Assembly (NCBI GenBank): GCA_033558025.1
Contig: JAUCEF010000006.1
Location: 2,170,001 to 2,234,000, forward strand
DNA length: 64,000 nt
DNA from: Phytophthora sp. 'mugwort'
Taxonomy: Eukaryota > Oomycota > Peronosporomycetes > Peronosporales > Peronosporaceae
Direction: 5' to 3'
How positions within the stretch are numbered: position 1 is the stretch's first letter; every line of letters starts with the position of its first letter. The notes beneath the pieces are model-generated. The model made no database searches. It was not told where the DNA came from and worked only from the letters and a program-made list of their open reading frames with translations. The position numbers were made by a program, and so were the translations under genes. Below, one piece after another: positions 22,065 through 32,734 of the stretch.

Positions 22065-22835
22065 TTAAGCGATCCACTCATTTTCAGACTCCGGGTCGCA
22101 GTGCGATCGAATGATCTGCGCCACATCATCGAAAAGATTCTCGTGTCGCTCTCCAGTCGGAAAGCGGTGTCCAGTGTCGTGCTCGAACACGAACTTGTCG
22201 CGTGCCGCCCCGTTGGGGCGGTCTTCATACATGTTCACCATCTCGTAGCAGCCGCTATGCCACTTGTCCGTCTTACCCAGGATGTGAATCGACGGCATCG
22301 GCACCAATCGCTTCGTCCCATCCGGGTTCTCGAATAGCGAGCGCAGCGTAGCCCCACGCACGCGAGGACCGCACACACTCACGCAGCACTTCCACCAGCG
22401 CTTGTTGCGGTGGTGTAAGTACCACATCGTTAACGCCGTCATCGTCTGCGCCCCCTGGGAGAAACCTACCACTGCGTCAATGGGTCCGAGCTTGGGAAGC
22501 TCTTCGTCCATGTACTTAACCGTGACGTCCCAGTCCACATAGTCGTGGTACCACCCGCCGTCCAGGTACTCGATCTCCTGCGTCTCCGGGTCTAGTCGGT
22601 GCGGCCGTTCACGCTCGACGAAGCTGCCCCACTCGTAGAATGGCTTGTGCTCTGCGTAAAGCTTCTCGATGATGTCGTCCGAAGGCCCGCGAGCCTCGAT
22701 GGGCCCGTTCAGGAATACGAAATCGGCGTGCGGTGCCAGCGCCTTGCGCAGCCCGCGCGTCTGGTCCTCCATGATCTTGGCGTTGGTGCGGTATCCGTGC
22801 ATGCACAGCACACGCAGCTTCGTAGCCAGACCCAT
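22065..22835 (-). CDS. FSH1-family serine hydrolase (third paralogue)
   Basis: The frame is open from 22934, but ATG at 22835 (MGLATKLRVLCMHGYRTN) matches the start of the family fold and gives 256 residues. The leader between the two ATGs is hydrophobic and unlike the paralogues. The triad is GFSQG with Ser126, ILGKTDK with Asp190 and HDTGHRFP with His223. Compared with the 17-kb copy it has HGY rather than HGF, and a longer aromatic insert around residues 85-105. Substrate unknown. Confidence 0.9.
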   Translation of the reverse strand: MGLATKLRVLCMHGYRTNAKIMEDQTRGLRKALAPHADFVFLNGPIEARGPSDDIIEKLYAEHKPFYEWGSFVERERPHRLDPETQEIEYLDGGWYHDYVDWDVTVKYMDEELPKLGPIDAVVGFSQGAQTMTALTMWYLHHRNKRWWKCCVSVCGPRVRGATLRSLFENPDGTKRLVPMPSIHILGKTDKWHSGCYEMVNMYEDRPNGAARDKFVFEHDTGHRFPTGERHENLFDDVAQIIRSHCDPESENEWIA

Positions 22836-23084
22836 GATAGGCAGCACGAGAATCCGAGACTGGCACTTGTAAGCGAACATGTAAGACTGGACTGATATTG
22901 ATGCGAAAGTTGACGTAAACTTCAACTTCATCATAGCGAAGCAATGTCTACCACATAAGTTGTTCAGAGCCGCGTATCCACAACAATGGCATCTGATTGG
23001 CCAATATGCACAGGGGCGGTTAGCATCTGAATTGACGTCCTATTCACAAAAAGAAGGAGAAGTCCTCCAACGTCAGGCGGCAGT

Positions 23085-23770
23085 ATGAGTGGAGGGCGTA
23101 CGTGGCGGCTAGCGACAGTTCTTTCGGCTGATTACCGTGCCCGGTTGATTAACCATCGCCTCCTCTGGTTATCGATACTTGTCTCGCTGTCTGCAGGTTA
23201 CTTATGCGGCACCATCTTCAGTTTCATTGGCTTCGTCTTCCTGGTACGCTGACGTGACGTTTTCGGTGGTCGCACAGCGGAGAAATTACCCGTGCTCACG
23301 TTGCAATGCTTGCTTGTTTATATAGGTGGTGGTGGGATCATTGCTGAAGTTGCAGCCCATGTACATTCACAACGCCAAGAACCCCAACTCCGGTGCCAAT
23401 TCGTGTTTTGAGGCCGGTGCGTGCGTTGATTGAACAGGAATCGCCGCTAATGGGTTAATTAATAGGCGTCGGACTAATGCGCGTGTGTGTATACGTGTTA
23501 TGCTTTGTTTTGTCTTTTGGCTATTGCTTTGATGCTGCTGGACTGCGCGGAATTTTTTATTGTCTTCGCTGCTGCCCAGCTATGCTGTATGCCGTCGCGA
23601 TGGGAATCTGCTATACGATGTGGAGGAAAGAGAAGCTGCGCGCGGGTGAGCTGGAATTCTTTTCGGATAGCTTTACACTCAAGCGTGACCGGACGTACTA
23701 CGGCTCGGAAGACTCGGACGAGGAGCTGCCGCTGGCGAAAAACATGTCTCCCTCGCCGCGCATGGTGTAG
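23085..23770 (+). CDS. Small two-span membrane protein, RNase kappa-like
   Basis: Three exons are inferred from GT-AG borders and frame: 23085-23243, 23326-23416 and 23580-23770, giving 146 residues. Two hydrophobic spans are visible: LLWLSILVSLSAGYLCGTIF running on to about residue 61, and AAMLYAVAMGICYTMW at about 83-98. The C-terminus is acidic (YYGSEDSDEELPL). The arrangement and the CFEAAMLY segment recall RNase kappa (RNASEK), a V-ATPase-associated membrane protein, where a similar CFxAAxLY segment starts the second span. The family call is weak; the gene structure is firmer. Confidence 0.6.
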
Positions 23771-24065
23771 AAATGTCGGATTTCGTCGACATCGGACCAG
23801 CGATGATATCTAAGACCACCAATTGTTTGCATACCCCTTGCTAACTTTTATATCGCTTGAGCTCACCCCTGCTCTCACCCGTGCTCTGCCTCACTTGCAG
23901 CCAGGTCGTGATAAGCCCACTAACCTCTTGCTGATAAACCCATCAGGTCGAGCCAGAGTCAGTCTTTTAATGCATTTTCCACAGCAACCTAATTCTATGT
24001 TCAGCACACCATCAATTATTCCCCGTCAGTATTTTTTAGATCTCAGTAGCTAAAATTCCCTCGCA

Positions 24066-27000
24066 ATGAGCGACTGGCAGCCTACAGATGCGCTCAAGCC
24101 CGCCACGGGCTGGGAATCGAGCGACAATGACGAATTCTCGGCTTCCCGATCGCAGCACCGCGCGCAGGTGGCGTCCGTGCTGACGCAGCTACCGCGCGCT
24201 GAACAGGACGAGATCGAGGAGGACGCTCCCGCGGCCACGAGCCCGAGCGTTCACTCCACAGCGCTGACAACGTATAGTTCCTCGGGCCTTGAGGGCCTCT
24301 ACGACTCTCCGGGCTACACTAGCAACGGTGGAAGCAGCTACAACAGCTCTAGTGGCTACAGCCGACCCAAGAAGGTCTTTACGGGCCTGTCTAACCAAGG
24401 CGCAACGTGCTACATGAACAGCCTGCTGCAGAGCATGTTTATGACGCCCGAATTTCGCCAGGGACTATACAATTGGACGTGCTACCGTGTGGCGAAGGAG
24501 GCGACGGAGCAGAAGGACGAAGAGGCAGGAGCAGCAGAAGAAGATGATGATGACGATGACGAAGAGGCGGACGAAGACAACATCCCGTTGCAGCTGCAGA
24601 ACCTCTTTGCCAAGCTCCAGCTGACGTCCCAAGACGCGATCTCCACCAAAGCACTCACCAAGAGCTTCGGCTGGACGGGGGCGGACGTGTTCCAGCAGCA
24701 CGACGTGCAGGAGCTCTGCAGAGTGTTGCTGGATGCGCTCGAGAAGACATTTAAAGGCACGGTAAACGAGACGCTTGTGAACGACCTATACCAGGGGTCA
24801 CTGAAGGATTATGTGCAGTGCTGTGAGTGTGGTTACGAGAGCTCAAGGATCGACAATTTTTTGGACTTATCGTTGGTCATTCGGCCCTTTGGATCCACAG
24901 AGATGATGAAGACTGTGGAGGAGGCTATCGAGCTTTTCTTGAGGCCAGAAGTGCTGAATAAGGAGAATCAGTGGATGTGTGACAGGTGTAAGGTGAAACG
25001 CGACGCGATTAAAGGACTCAAGTTCTCCAAGCTGCCGTATGTTTTGATGCTGCAGCTCAAGCGCTTTGACTTTGATTATGCCACGATGAACCGCATTAAG
25101 CTGCACAACAAAGTGACGTTTCCGAAATACCTGGATATGAACTCGTACGTGACTGACGAGAATGGCGGCGGTCGTGGTAAGATTGCCCGGAAAATGTCGA
25201 TTGAACGTCACGTGTTGGAGGGCAAGAACCACCACAAATCGCAAGAAGACACTGTGCCGGCAACACCTTCTTCGCCTCCTCCAACACCTGGACTTGCCGC
25301 TGTGGGTGAACGTATGCGTCGATTGTCATCCATGGATGAGTTACAACCGGTGATGTTTGAAAAAGAGGAGGAGGAGGAAACAGAGGACGAGGACGACGAT
25401 GTGGACGGAACCGCTTCATTTGACACGTGGAGCTCGAATTTCGATCCGGAGGTTATGATCAACCGTTCGGGGCCGCATGTATACGAACTCTACTCGGTTC
25501 TGATTCACTCTGGCAGTGCACTGGGTGGACATTACTATGCGTACATTAAATCTCTAGAGACTGGTAAATGGTACAACTTCAACGACTCCAACGTGAGCGA
25601 GATTTCAGATACGGAACTCAAGACGGCGTTTGGAGGTGCAAGTGGCTCTGGATACAGCATGCGTTACAGCACTTGCGCGTACATGCTCCTGTATCGTCTG
25701 GTAAACACCGACAAGAATGTAAACGTGATTTTACCTGACAGCATTCCGCAGTACTTGAAAGACAGGATCCGCGCTGACGAGGACAAGATCCGCAGACTTG
25801 AGCAAGAGCGGATTGAAATGGCCAAAAAGGTGCAGGTAAAGTTTTTCATGAAGGGCTCCAAGCCCAAAAATTTAGAGAAAACCATCCATGTATACAAGAC
25901 TGCGACGATCCGTGAAGCGCTCGAGGTGGCGTGCATGGAGTTCGCCAAGGAAAAGGATGTTGTAGTCCCATCGATAGAGAATGTGCGGTTGCGCGGGTAC
26001 AACGACTATAACTGCCTGCTATCTGACACGTATAACGACAAGGAGGACATGACGCTGTCATCGTTAGGAATTTATGCTGGTCAGCAGATGTTTCTCGAGG
26101 TTAAGAGCGACGACGAAGAATGGGAGGAGAATGACCCGACGAAGCTTCAGCTTTTTGTCCGCCGCTTTGTCGACCCGGACTCTGAAGATGCAAACAAGAC
26201 CAGCAAGACGTCCCGCGGCGTATTCATGGCAAGGTGTGTTCAAGTGGATGAGGACTCAAATGTCGGTTCGCTCTGTGCTCTCATCGCAAAGAAGTTTTTA
26301 CTTCCTGCTCACCAAAGGATTCGCCTTATTAAGAAGAGTGCCACCACATATAGCATTTCTGCAGCCAAGATTCTAAACACAAACGACGAAGAACGCACCG
26401 TAAACCTGCGCCTGAAGATGGATTTACACTTGATGAATGGAACAGAGTTGTATTTCGAGGAGATACCCGACCTCGCACTCCCATCACCAGCTGAGGCGTA
26501 CTTTGAGCGTGAGGCGAACATGATTACGGTCAACTTTAAGTATTTGACTAGCCCGGCGGAGCCTATTCGCATCGACCGAAGAGAGACCATCCGTTCACTA
26601 AAGGAGCGAATTAGTGCCAAGATCGGTCTCCCCTCGAACAAATTTAAAATTTTGCGTGGTATTAACAGTGCTGGCGTGGAAATCAAGGCGATTGATAGCA
26701 CTTTGTCGAAATTGTCGATTGGCTCCAACCACACGGTCTTCGCTCTGGAAGGTACTCCATTGAACACGGGCGAGTACAACTTCAGACTGATGTTCTACAA
26801 CCCGACAAGCGCTGGTTTGGCTTCTCCAAAGAGCGATGATAACAGCGACCAGGACCAGCCTACCGTGTCGAATTCTGATTCTAACGATAGTGAGGATTTG
26901 TTTGACATTGATGAGGTGCTACTAACGACTGGAAAGGATGATTCGTTGCTGACGTTCGTGAGCCAAGTCGTTATCAGCGAGGACATGCTGGTGGAGGATA

Positions 27001-27899
27001 TTCGTAAGAAGGTGTGGGAGGAATTGGTGGAGAAGAACTTCGTGCAGTCAGATGACGGTAAGGTAACCCCGTCTCACATCCGCCTACGCGATTTACGGCA
27101 AAGTACGCTGACCAGCGTGCTTGTGGATGGGCAAAAGCTTGTGGAAGCGTCAAAACTTGCCGTATACGAAGGCAGAAGCATCGTGGCAGAGCTGTTGTCA
27201 GGACCGGAGACCGCCGAGGTTAACCACCGCATTGTTGAATTTGCGTTTGTGAACCGCACGACATGGCGCTTTGTCAAGGACATGCGTCACGAGGTGATAA
27301 TTTCTACTTCGAAGGAGGAGAATTATCCGAAGACGTATTTTGCTGATGTTGCTAGCGCTGTATTGTCGATCCCTGCGGAGTGTTTGGCTTTCGCACGTAT
27401 TCCGTACCATCGCGACGCGATCGATATTCTCGAAGTTGTATCCTATGACTTTTCGTCCGCTGCTGCGTTCTCAGACCTGGAATCCGAATATCAGGAGCTC
27501 TTCTTGGTTATCAAGACAAACGCGGAAATGACATACATGAGTAACCACGAGCGCCAGCTCATTCAGAACTTCTTAGCGAAAAAGAGCGAAGAGAAGACCC
27601 GGGCACTGCGTGCAAAATACTCGTCGTCCAGTAACAACAACACGTACCAGTACCAGAAGCCAAAGGAAGCCGCGCTGGTCATCCGAACGCGTTCCAGAAC
27701 GAGCGAGCACAAGGGAACTGGTAGCGTCGGGAGCAGCAATGGCAAGAACTCGAACGGTGTCAGCATCCGCACACCAACTCGTCGTGCTGAAAAGGCTGCG
27801 GCGCGTCACCATGCCTCCTCCGACACGGACGACGAGGATGACGCCGATTACGTGACGGAAAAGACTGAACCTTTAGACATGGACCTCTTTGGCGACTAG
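24066..27899 (+). CDS. Ubiquitin-specific protease (USP7/USP47-type deubiquitinase)
   Basis: A 1277-residue intronless protein. The disordered N-terminus is rich in Ser and Gly (1-100). The USP catalytic domain runs about 105-560: Cys box GLSNQGATCYMNSLLQ with nucleophile Cys115, zinc-ribbon pairs CCECGYE and CDRCK, and His box GSALGGHYYAYIKS with His489, followed by WYNFNDSNV carrying the third catalytic residue. Acidic inserts (about 150-175 and 435-450) interrupt it. The C-terminal half contains several ubiquitin-like folds (e.g. ITVNFKYL, IRIDRRETIRSLKERI) and ends in a basic Ser-rich tail. C-terminal ubiquitin-like tandems are typical of USP7, USP40 and USP47. It removes ubiquitin from proteins; the substrate is not predictable. 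Confidence 0.93.
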   Translation: MSDWQPTDALKPATGWESSDNDEFSASRSQHRAQVASVLTQLPRAEQDEIEEDAPAATSPSVHSTALTTYSSSGLEGLYDSPGYTSNGGSSYNSSSGYSRPKKVFTGLSNQGATCYMNSLLQSMFMTPEFRQGLYNWTCYRVAKEATEQKDEEAGAAEEDDDDDDEEADEDNIPLQLQNLFAKLQLTSQDAISTKALTKSFGWTGADVFQQHDVQELCRVLLDALEKTFKGTVNETLVNDLYQGSLKDYVQCCECGYESSRIDNFLDLSLVIRPFGSTEMMKTVEEAIELFLRPEVLNKENQWMCDRCKVKRDAIKGLKFSKLPYVLMLQLKRFDFDYATMNRIKLHNKVTFPKYLDMNSYVTDENGGGRGKIARKMSIERHVLEGKNHHKSQEDTVPATPSSPPPTPGLAAVGERMRRLSSMDELQPVMFEKEEEEETEDEDDDVDGTASFDTWSSNFDPEVMINRSGPHVYELYSVLIHSGSALGGHYYAYIKSLETGKWYNFNDSNVSEISDTELKTAFGGASGSGYSMRYSTCAYMLLYRLVNTDKNVNVILPDSIPQYLKDRIRADEDKIRRLEQERIEMAKKVQVKFFMKGSKPKNLEKTIHVYKTATIREALEVACMEFAKEKDVVVPSIENVRLRGYNDYNCLLSDTYNDKEDMTLSSLGIYAGQQMFLEVKSDDEEWEENDPTKLQLFVRRFVDPDSEDANKTSKTSRGVFMARCVQVDEDSNVGSLCALIAKKFLLPAHQRIRLIKKSATTYSISAAKILNTNDEERTVNLRLKMDLHLMNGTELYFEEIPDLALPSPAEAYFEREANMITVNFKYLTSPAEPIRIDRRETIRSLKERISAKIGLPSNKFKILRGINSAGVEIKAIDSTLSKLSIGSNHTVFALEGTPLNTGEYNFRLMFYNPTSAGLASPKSDDNSDQDQPTVSNSDSNDSEDLFDIDEVLLTTGKDDSLLTFVSQVVISEDMLVEDIRKKVWEELVEKNFVQSDDGKVTPSHIRLRDLRQSTLTSVLVDGQKLVEASKLAVYEGRSIVAELLSGPETAEVNHRIVEFAFVNRTTWRFVKDMRHEVIISTSKEENYPKTYFADVASAVLSIPAECLAFARIPYHRDAIDILEVVSYDFSSAAAFSDLESEYQELFLVIKTNAEMTYMSNHERQLIQNFLAKKSEEKTRALRAKYSSSSNNNTYQYQKPKEAALVIRTRSRTSEHKGTGSVGSSNGKNSNGVSIRTPTRRAEKAAARHHASSDTDDEDDADYVTEKTEPLDMDLFGD

Positions 27900-28870
27900 T
27901 CATAAGGACAAGGTGATCTGTGTAGACGGTTTGTCGCTTCACGAGCACATCAAGTGAAAAGCTGCACGTAAGAAGTAGTTCGTCAAGAGCGGTAAGCAAA
28001 ATGCATGATTTAACCGAAGAATCCGACCGAAAGAGTAGGGCATTGCCGGTGGTGTTTTGTCAAGCAGGTTTCCTGAAATGACGGCTATTTCCCGAGCAGA
28101 CGGCCTCGAGATAGTTAAACCCGCTTATTTTCGTTAAACCCGCTTATTTTCGAGTTTGGGCAGAGGTCAAATTAATTCTGGACAATTATCTAATCATTTT
28201 TATGGGTTATTGTGAGGTCGCAGTTTGAAAAACTGTCGTTGCAGAAGGTTTTTGGATGTCATGGAACAACATTCGCGCTCCACACAGCTACCTCGCGGCG
28301 GATGTCATGGAACAATATTAGCGCTACACATACATGTAGCTGCCACACACAGAGCAACATTCGCGTAGGCCAGTGATATTTTGTTCTGGAGCAGCGAGGA
28401 GAACTATCTGGTGGTCAGGAAAAACGAGACCCCCCCCCTTGCAGTGCATACCGTTTCCGTTTCTTGAGCAGCTGTAGGTTAACTAATGGCGGGATTTTGT
28501 CAGTGGCGCAGGACCTTCGCGCATTGATGGACCATTTGCCGAGCATCATCCAGAGATGTCATGCGCTTGGTGTTGTGCCTGTGTCAAGCGGACGTTCGAC
28601 CGGAGACGACAACAACTGAAACGACGAGGAAGAGGCAACTAGTAATGATTAGTTGACGCAATAGACTGTCTGAAGGCGACAGCGTTCCGCCACGTCACGC
28701 TGCTCGAGATTATTTTGTGTAGATGCGCGCTATTGAAAAGGAGAAATTGGTGTCAATACAGTTATCACAAAGGTATTTAAGACGAGTTCTGCGTTGTCTA
28801 GTCGAATGGTCTCACCCGCCGCCAGTCGCTCTAGCAGAAGAAAGCTGTCTGGTCGCAGATTGGAGGCATT
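27900..28870 (+). repeat. Dispersed repeat family, copy 1
   Basis: About 28200-28870 matches the reverse complement of 57119-57735 in the same internal order. Shared blocks include AGAAGGTTTTTGGATGTCATGGAAC-type sequence (28240-28265), CTAGTAATGATTAGTTG (about 28637) and CGAATGGTCTCACCCGCCGCCAG (28803-28825), in pieces of high similarity with indels. It contains an internal ~44-bp tandem unit carrying GGATGTCATGGAACAA twice. At 28112-28150 a TTAAACCCGCTTATTTTCG unit is doubled. Conserved short frames hint at a decayed coding element, but I recognise no family. Confidence 0.7.
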
Positions 28871-29234
28871 CCAATACGATCTTTTGTGTGAATAACTTTC
28901 ATTCTGTACCTTGAAACTGTGCTCCCCCCGGGGCCACAACCCGTGTCCCCAATTCTACTCAAATTTCTGATCGGGGCCGTTTAACTCGCATTGCCCCTAA
29001 CGGACCGCAGGGAATAGACCGCAGGGAACAGACCGCGGGGTCCGTACGGGAGGCCCTATCAAGGACATAATATATGAAAGTTAGAACACCTGCCAGTACC
29101 GACATGACAAGTAGGTTTACCAAGTTAGAGCTTAGAACAAGTTGTTGATCGCTAGGGGTGACGGTGTTACGTTTTCGACCCGAAATCGGCTTAAGTATGT
29201 ATCGTTTATGCATTTTCCAGCGGCAATTATGATA
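28871..29234. other. Non-coding flank of pogo element
   Basis: No gene is visible. A GACCGCAGGGAA-type unit is repeated three times at about 29003-29040. Confidence 0.5.
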
Positions 29235-31605
29235 AGGTAAATGGTCAGTTAGAGGCCGTGTGGTCAATTTGAGGCCGCTGCGTTATTTCCAATGAGCATA
29301 CCGTATTTGACATTCTTTCGGTTCATTCGCTGAAATGAAGCGAAGTACGAAACCTATACAAACTAATTGAAGTTAGTTGGCGGGAAACGTTGGCGGGAAA
29401 ATGACACGGGTGGTGCGGACTGGTTCGGAGGCTCTGAACGATGCAGTGCTCTCCATTGTTCATTTCCAAATTTACACGATGATGACGTACACGATCGAGA
29501 AGAAGCAAGCCTTCGTGGCTCAAGTCCAAGGAGGGTGCACGATTTCTGCTGTCGCCACCGCCACCAGTGTTCACGAACGAACTATCCGAAAGTGGTTGGC
29601 GACAGCGGCAAGAGTGGACTACGGAGCGCAGCACGCCAGGCCCGACGCCATTCTTCCCAGAGCTGCCCTAGCGCCACATCTACGACTGGGTGGTCGGCCG
29701 GAAGCTTTTGGGTCGCCCTGTCGGTCGGTCAATCATCATTCGCAAGGCACAGGACGTTGCCCTGCTCGGATGCGGTAAGAGTGTTGGAGGTGGGTGGTAT
29801 CGCCGCTTTTTTTTTTGGACCGATTTTATCAGCTCACGGGGAGATCTGCTCAAGCGCTGTCACTGAAGCGCAACTTTGTTGTCTCCTCTGACCTTACTAC
29901 GCTGTTTAATACTCAGCGAAATTTGGGGATTAAACTGAAGCTCGATAAATCATGGCTGTTTTAACATGGACGAGACCGCTTTTCAGAAGCAGCTGAGAGC
30001 AAGAGGGTCATCGCTGTTCGTGGTTCCAGCAATGTGTGGTCCACGGTGCCTACAACCAACTTTTGTCTCTCTATAGTGGCATGCAGAAGTGCTGCTGGCT
30101 TCATCGTTCCCCCCGCATTCGTCCTGCCAGAGAAGACAGTGTCGCTGCGGATGCTCGAGGGCTGCGAGGTGCCAGGTGCAGTTATAACGATGTCTGTATC
30201 GGGCTTCATGAAACTCGGCATTATTCGAAGCGTGGCTACACTTCTTTGCTGGCAGCGTTCCAACCACCGTCAAGGCGACCGCTCATCTTGATCCTTGACG
30301 GCTGTGGCTCCCATACTCACCGAAGATGGTTGATGCTGCTGTACATCTCGAGATAATGCTAGTGTTTCTACCGCCCAACGCCACGCATCCTGCAACCTTT
30401 GGACGTAGCTGTTTTCGCCACCCTAAAAGGACCGAATATGCAAGCTAATTGATGATCTTGTTGAAGAGAATGTGACGAGAACAACTATTCAATTAGCAAG
30501 GAAGACGCCATCTCGTTAGCAAGTCTTGCTTGGCGGGGATCAAAGTAGGTCGCAACATTCAGCGAGGCTTTACCGCCTTCGGTCTATTCCCGGTGTCTCT
30601 GGTGAAGATGAACGTATATCTAACAAATTTCACGCGAAACGGAGTTCCTCAGCACATGCAGCTAGCGGCGTGGCTGCACATGCAGCCTCTTGTGTCAACC
30701 CTCAATTTGCAGAAGCCGCCGCGCAAAGACACAAGCAAGAATCGCAAGCGGGTCACGGTTGTCGGGCGGCTGCTCACACACAAGGTGCTCTAAGAAATAT
30801 AGATAGGAACGACGAGTCCAGCGACCAGCACGCGACGCAAGAAGACGACCTCGGCTCTGCATGATGCGTCGGCGACAGAGGACATCGTCGAATCTGGGAT
30901 AGTGAGACAACAAGAGGCACGTCAGCATTAGGTTGCGGTCAACCATAAGCTAAACAAATGCTTTTATTGGTTGCAACTGTCGGGTCGCGTGGCGTCCCTC
31001 ACCGTCGCGGGCGCGTGCCCTATCTGCCTTTCCGCGATACAGTTACGTGCAGCTTTTAAGTCGTCCTGTCGGGTTGTACCACATCCCGGGAAGCTTCTGG
31101 CGCGCACGCGAATGCAGGAGGAGCAGACCAGGACGCTTGGGCAGCTGTACGAGGTATCCGGAGCGCCGGGGGCCCCGGTCCTGGGACGTCAGGATTGCCG
31201 CCGCCCGCGCCAACCGGAGCGACTTGCTGACAGTGCGTGCGTCTTGAGAATGAAGCTTTTTGCGAAAGTGTCTCGACCGGTCTAAATTAATAACCCGCTT
31301 GAAGTACTGTGACTTCAATGAAATTGCATCTTGGCGAGGCATCTACCCCTTGTGATGGTGTGTGGTTTGTCTTAGAAAGCAATACTGGAAGTGAGTTTAA
31401 TATCGGCGTCTGACTGGCACCTAGCCATTTTGTCTGGGGTTTATTCGATGACGGTCCCTCTACACATAAACAATGGTTCTTGGCCAAAAACCGACACAGC
31501 GGGATTTTCAAAACTGTCAAAATTTGTCCTGAGTTTGCCCCGGTTCCCGAATGTCGCCTGGTGGATGAAGCGCTGGAGAAGCGGCCTCTGATTGACCATT
31601 TACCG
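29235..31605 (+). mobile_element. pogo-type DNA transposon, about 2.37 kb
   Basis: The inverted ends are AGGTAAATGGTCA (29235-) and its mirror TGACCATTTACCG ending at 31605, with GGCCTC-containing subterminal similarity and TA duplications at 29233-29234 and 31606-31607. The inner transposase is spread over frames: a helix-turn-helix (ISAVATATSVHERTIRKWL, about 29550), IYDWVVGRKLLGRPV, then NMDETAF with the first Asp near 29970. Later come LILILDGCGSH with the second Asp (30290), FLPPNATH, LQPLDVAVFATLK with the third, and the C-terminal GFTAFGLFPVSL (30570). Frameshifts and stops make it inactive. It is not closely similar to the pogo at 6461. Confidence 0.85.
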
Positions 31606-32734
31606 TATTTGACGAAGAGCATGAAAGGGCGAGCCGAACGGCCGGCAAGCTGGATCAAGTGAAAGAGTTGGATACGTGCTCTACTCTTTTGCCCATGCTA
31701 TGCTAGTGTGGGATGTGTCGATGTCTATCCCTGTCGGGGTCGAGAGTACCTTCAGCCGAAACGAGTGACTTGTAGCTTAACGGAAAAGAGAACGGTAACT
31801 TAATAGACAGCTTTGTTTCTTTAATGATTCTATAAACGAGGTATTTTCACGACTGCCTTCTTCTAGGCGGCCGGTAGATATCCTGTCGGCACGCCAAACC
31901 GCTCCACACATTGCGTTCCGAGCGTCCTCCGTGCTCACACAGATACCCCTCTCCGTTGTTATACCAATTACCTTTGACATGCTTGCGTCATCCGTACAGG
32001 AACTCACTTGTCGTGGTCCAGGTGTTCCTCAGTGGGAGCGACAGATCGGGCTGGCGCTGGCCTCCTCAAGCTCGATACACCACGCCATTCTGGAGGCGTT
32101 CTGAGGCCCGACGGCGGGCCGCCTCGGCACATGCGTGACTCACATGAGGAGAGTCAGCCGGTCACCGAGCGCGGACCGTGACATATGCACCCCTCACTCC
32201 AGCAAAACTTTGACATGTCAAGCCTTGCCAGAAACATCGTTTTCAAAGCCCATTGCACTCTATCACTAATCTATATTAAGGAGGAACCGCGATAAGTCGT
32301 CTTAGATTGGGCTGAGCTATACGATGAGTGTAAGAAAAAGTAATGCATGCTCTAATAAAGACCGGATTTGGTTGTCGTTCAGGATACCATACGAATCTGC
32401 AAAAATATGACGGGTTCTTACGGGCATTACGAGAAATTCATCGCCAGCTAATCGACAGGCTATCATACGTAATATGTGTTTCGGTAGTTACATAAAGGGA
32501 AGCAGCTAAGAAAGTGGCCCAGGTTGGTAAACCTGAACCGGCCGCTGATGATGACCGGTAGTGATTTTCTTGTCAGCATCAGCTTTTCCTCGTTGAAAAA
32601 TTCTTGCCCCCTTATATACTTGAACCAGTTTACCAATATTTATCCGCCTTATTATAATGCAAACCAGATCTTGTTTCGAGTAGCCGAGCCTGTAATACCC
32701 TACAGGTTAAACACGACACCAGACAGCGCATACG
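31606..32734. other. Unassigned sequence between pogo and copia elements
   Basis: About 1.1 kb with no recognisable protein. Short reading frames are unsupported. A small GC hairpin (CCCGACGGCGGG) lies near 32107. Confidence 0.45.
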
